A stretch of 64,000 nucleotides of DNA, from positions 1,178,001-1,242,000 of the forward strand of contig JANCIK010000012.1 of assembly GCA_028532985.1 (NCBI GenBank), read 5' to 3'. Below are positions 62,745-64,000 of this stretch, in pieces. The notes under the pieces were generated by a model. It saw nothing but the letters and a program-made list of their open reading frames with translations. It ran no database searches and was not told the DNA's origin. Origin of the DNA: Stropharia rugosoannulata. Taxonomy: Eukaryota; Basidiomycota; Agaricomycetes; Agaricales; Strophariaceae. The position numbers and the translations under genes were made by a program. Every line of letters begins with the position of its first letter. Within the stretch, counting starts at the first letter, position 1.

Positions 62745-64000
62745 TATGTGCGGATTTTCCAGTCTAGTAGCGGTCCTAAAGCTAGCGAAAGTTGAATGTG
62801 GTGCTCCAGGGCTACGCTTTTTCTTTCCTAGGCATGCGGCTTTGGTCTGTCAAGCCTGGAGGACGGGGAGGATGGCCATGACTGGGCTCCTTGACACATC
62901 TCCGGCTTCCAATCATTTGCTGCGCGTTTCACGTTGTCACTTGTGTCAACCATCATACATGCTATGCAGTGCCCTAGCAAACTCGAGGGTTCGCAATTGG
63001 GGTTGCCGAACGGCCAGTTGTAAGCATCTACGACACGTTGTTTCACTATTTCATAGGTGAAGTTAACAGGTCAGCTCCGTAGACTGTTGCCTGTGATTCG
63101 GAGGATCGGGTACCTAGGCGGAGCCATTTCGCTCCATTCGACACGTATTTGCAAAGCTTCAGGTCATGATTTAGACGCCCAGGGGTTGGCATCGCCTCTC
63201 ACAGCTTCACTGGTCAACATTCATAGCTCCCCTTACTTTTAATACATACATAACTGGCCATACTGGAACTAAACACTTGTCATGTTTGCTGTTTCATACA
63301 AGTTCCGTATGCTGTTCAGTGTTCTGCATGAAAGTTCGTCTGGTCAGGCCAAATCGGCTTAATGTTTTGTGCTCTATCGAGGGTCTTGGGGATTCAGAGA
63401 GATTTATGAAAATGGCAATATCAAAGTTTTATCGCGTCGACTGGCAGTCGTAAGTGGGGGTTGGACTCGTTAACCTGCGTCAACCGCAAGTCATTGTTGA
63501 GTCATTGCCGTGACATTGATGGATTATGTGGCTGAATCTCACGCCCTAAATTACATTTACCACATTAGCAAATATTGACCAACTTGAGCGTTTTCGGAAC
63601 ACGACAAGTTTGGACAGATAAACTGTCGTCGCTTTCGTCTAGCAAAGAAACAAGAACTGATGAATGGATGGGCAAGAGTATTTAAACAAAATTTCTACAA
63701 ATAATGCTGGCTTTGATATATAGAGTACCACATATCTTGAAAATTCTGAGATTATTCTGACACGCATTCAAGCAACTTGGGGTTTTCAGGCAACATCGAC
63801 TCGGAGGTGAAATGGATATTTTTTGAATTGGAGCCCAGAGTTGAGCCAGATTATGAGTCTATGAGCATTGCGCACGCCAGTGTGGTGTATAGGAGGACTC
63901 GCGAATTACTATGTACATTGTTTGCTAAGTGTAACGAGAGGTTCAACTTTGATGTCCACGCCTAAGCCGCAGCAAGGCAAATTTAACTTGTTTTTGTCGA
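62745..64000. other. Right-hand intergenic flank
   Basis: About 1.25 kb to the window edge. The longest ORFs are about 107 and 62 codons with no motif. A 62-codon ORF at 63777-63965 cannot be judged without sequence beyond the window. Nothing recognised. Confidence 0.4.

Overview
The window looks like nuclear DNA of a filamentous basidiomycete, most likely an Agaricomycete. The evidence is short introns of about 50-60 nt in almost every gene (GT...AG, often with a CTAAY-like branch site). The gene families also fit: a DUF6534 membrane protein, Agaricomycete-type seven-helix membrane proteins, an F-box protein and a TKL-type kinase with an HGDLKGGN loop. No rRNA, tRNA, CRISPR array, plasmid or viral gene was recognised. 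All gene models below were assembled by eye from six-frame reading plus splice signals, so outer boundaries are firmer than some inner junctions.

Layout. 0-2.3 kb: 3' part of an allantoate-permease-like MFS transporter gene (-). 2.3-6.8 kb: gene-poor, ending in two diverged copies of a dispersed repeat. 6.8-9.8 kb: a PARP1/2-like poly(ADP-ribose) polymerase (+). 12-13.4 kb: DUF6534 membrane protein (-). 15.7-17.6 kb: MAP kinase kinase (-). 20-24 kb: an MDR-type oxidoreductase and a circularly permuted nucleolar GTPase of the GNL3L/Nug1 type (both -). 25.2-30.3 kb: DENND11/LCHN-Anr2-like protein, prefoldin subunit 5 and an alpha/beta hydrolase (all +). 31-32.4 kb: a nuclear-looking coiled-coil protein of unknown function. 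33-36.4 kb: two related seven-helix membrane proteins arranged tail to tail. 37.8-38.2 kb: a small secreted cysteine-free protein. 39-41 kb: F-box protein (-). 42.2-44.3 kb: a ZIP metal transporter with a very long Gly-His tract (-). 45-47.5 kb: a kinase fused behind a DUF4238-like region (-). 51.5-57.2 kb: a tandem pair of hexose transporters (+). 57.8-58.8 kb: 2-Cys peroxiredoxin (-). 60.6-62.7 kb: a multi-pass membrane protein ending in a degenerate MAPKK-like kinase domain (-).

The genes do not form one pathway or cluster. Themes are nutrient and metal transport (MFS permease, two hexose transporters, ZIP), kinase signalling (three kinase-fold genes, one probably catalytically dead), core housekeeping (prefoldin, ribosome-biogenesis GTPase, peroxiredoxin, PARP) and lineage-specific membrane or secreted proteins. 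The most unusual items are the membrane-anchored MAPKK-like pseudokinase, the DUF4238-kinase fusion, and the ZIP transporter whose last cytosolic loop is an expanded hexanucleotide microsatellite coding about 40 Gly-His pairs.
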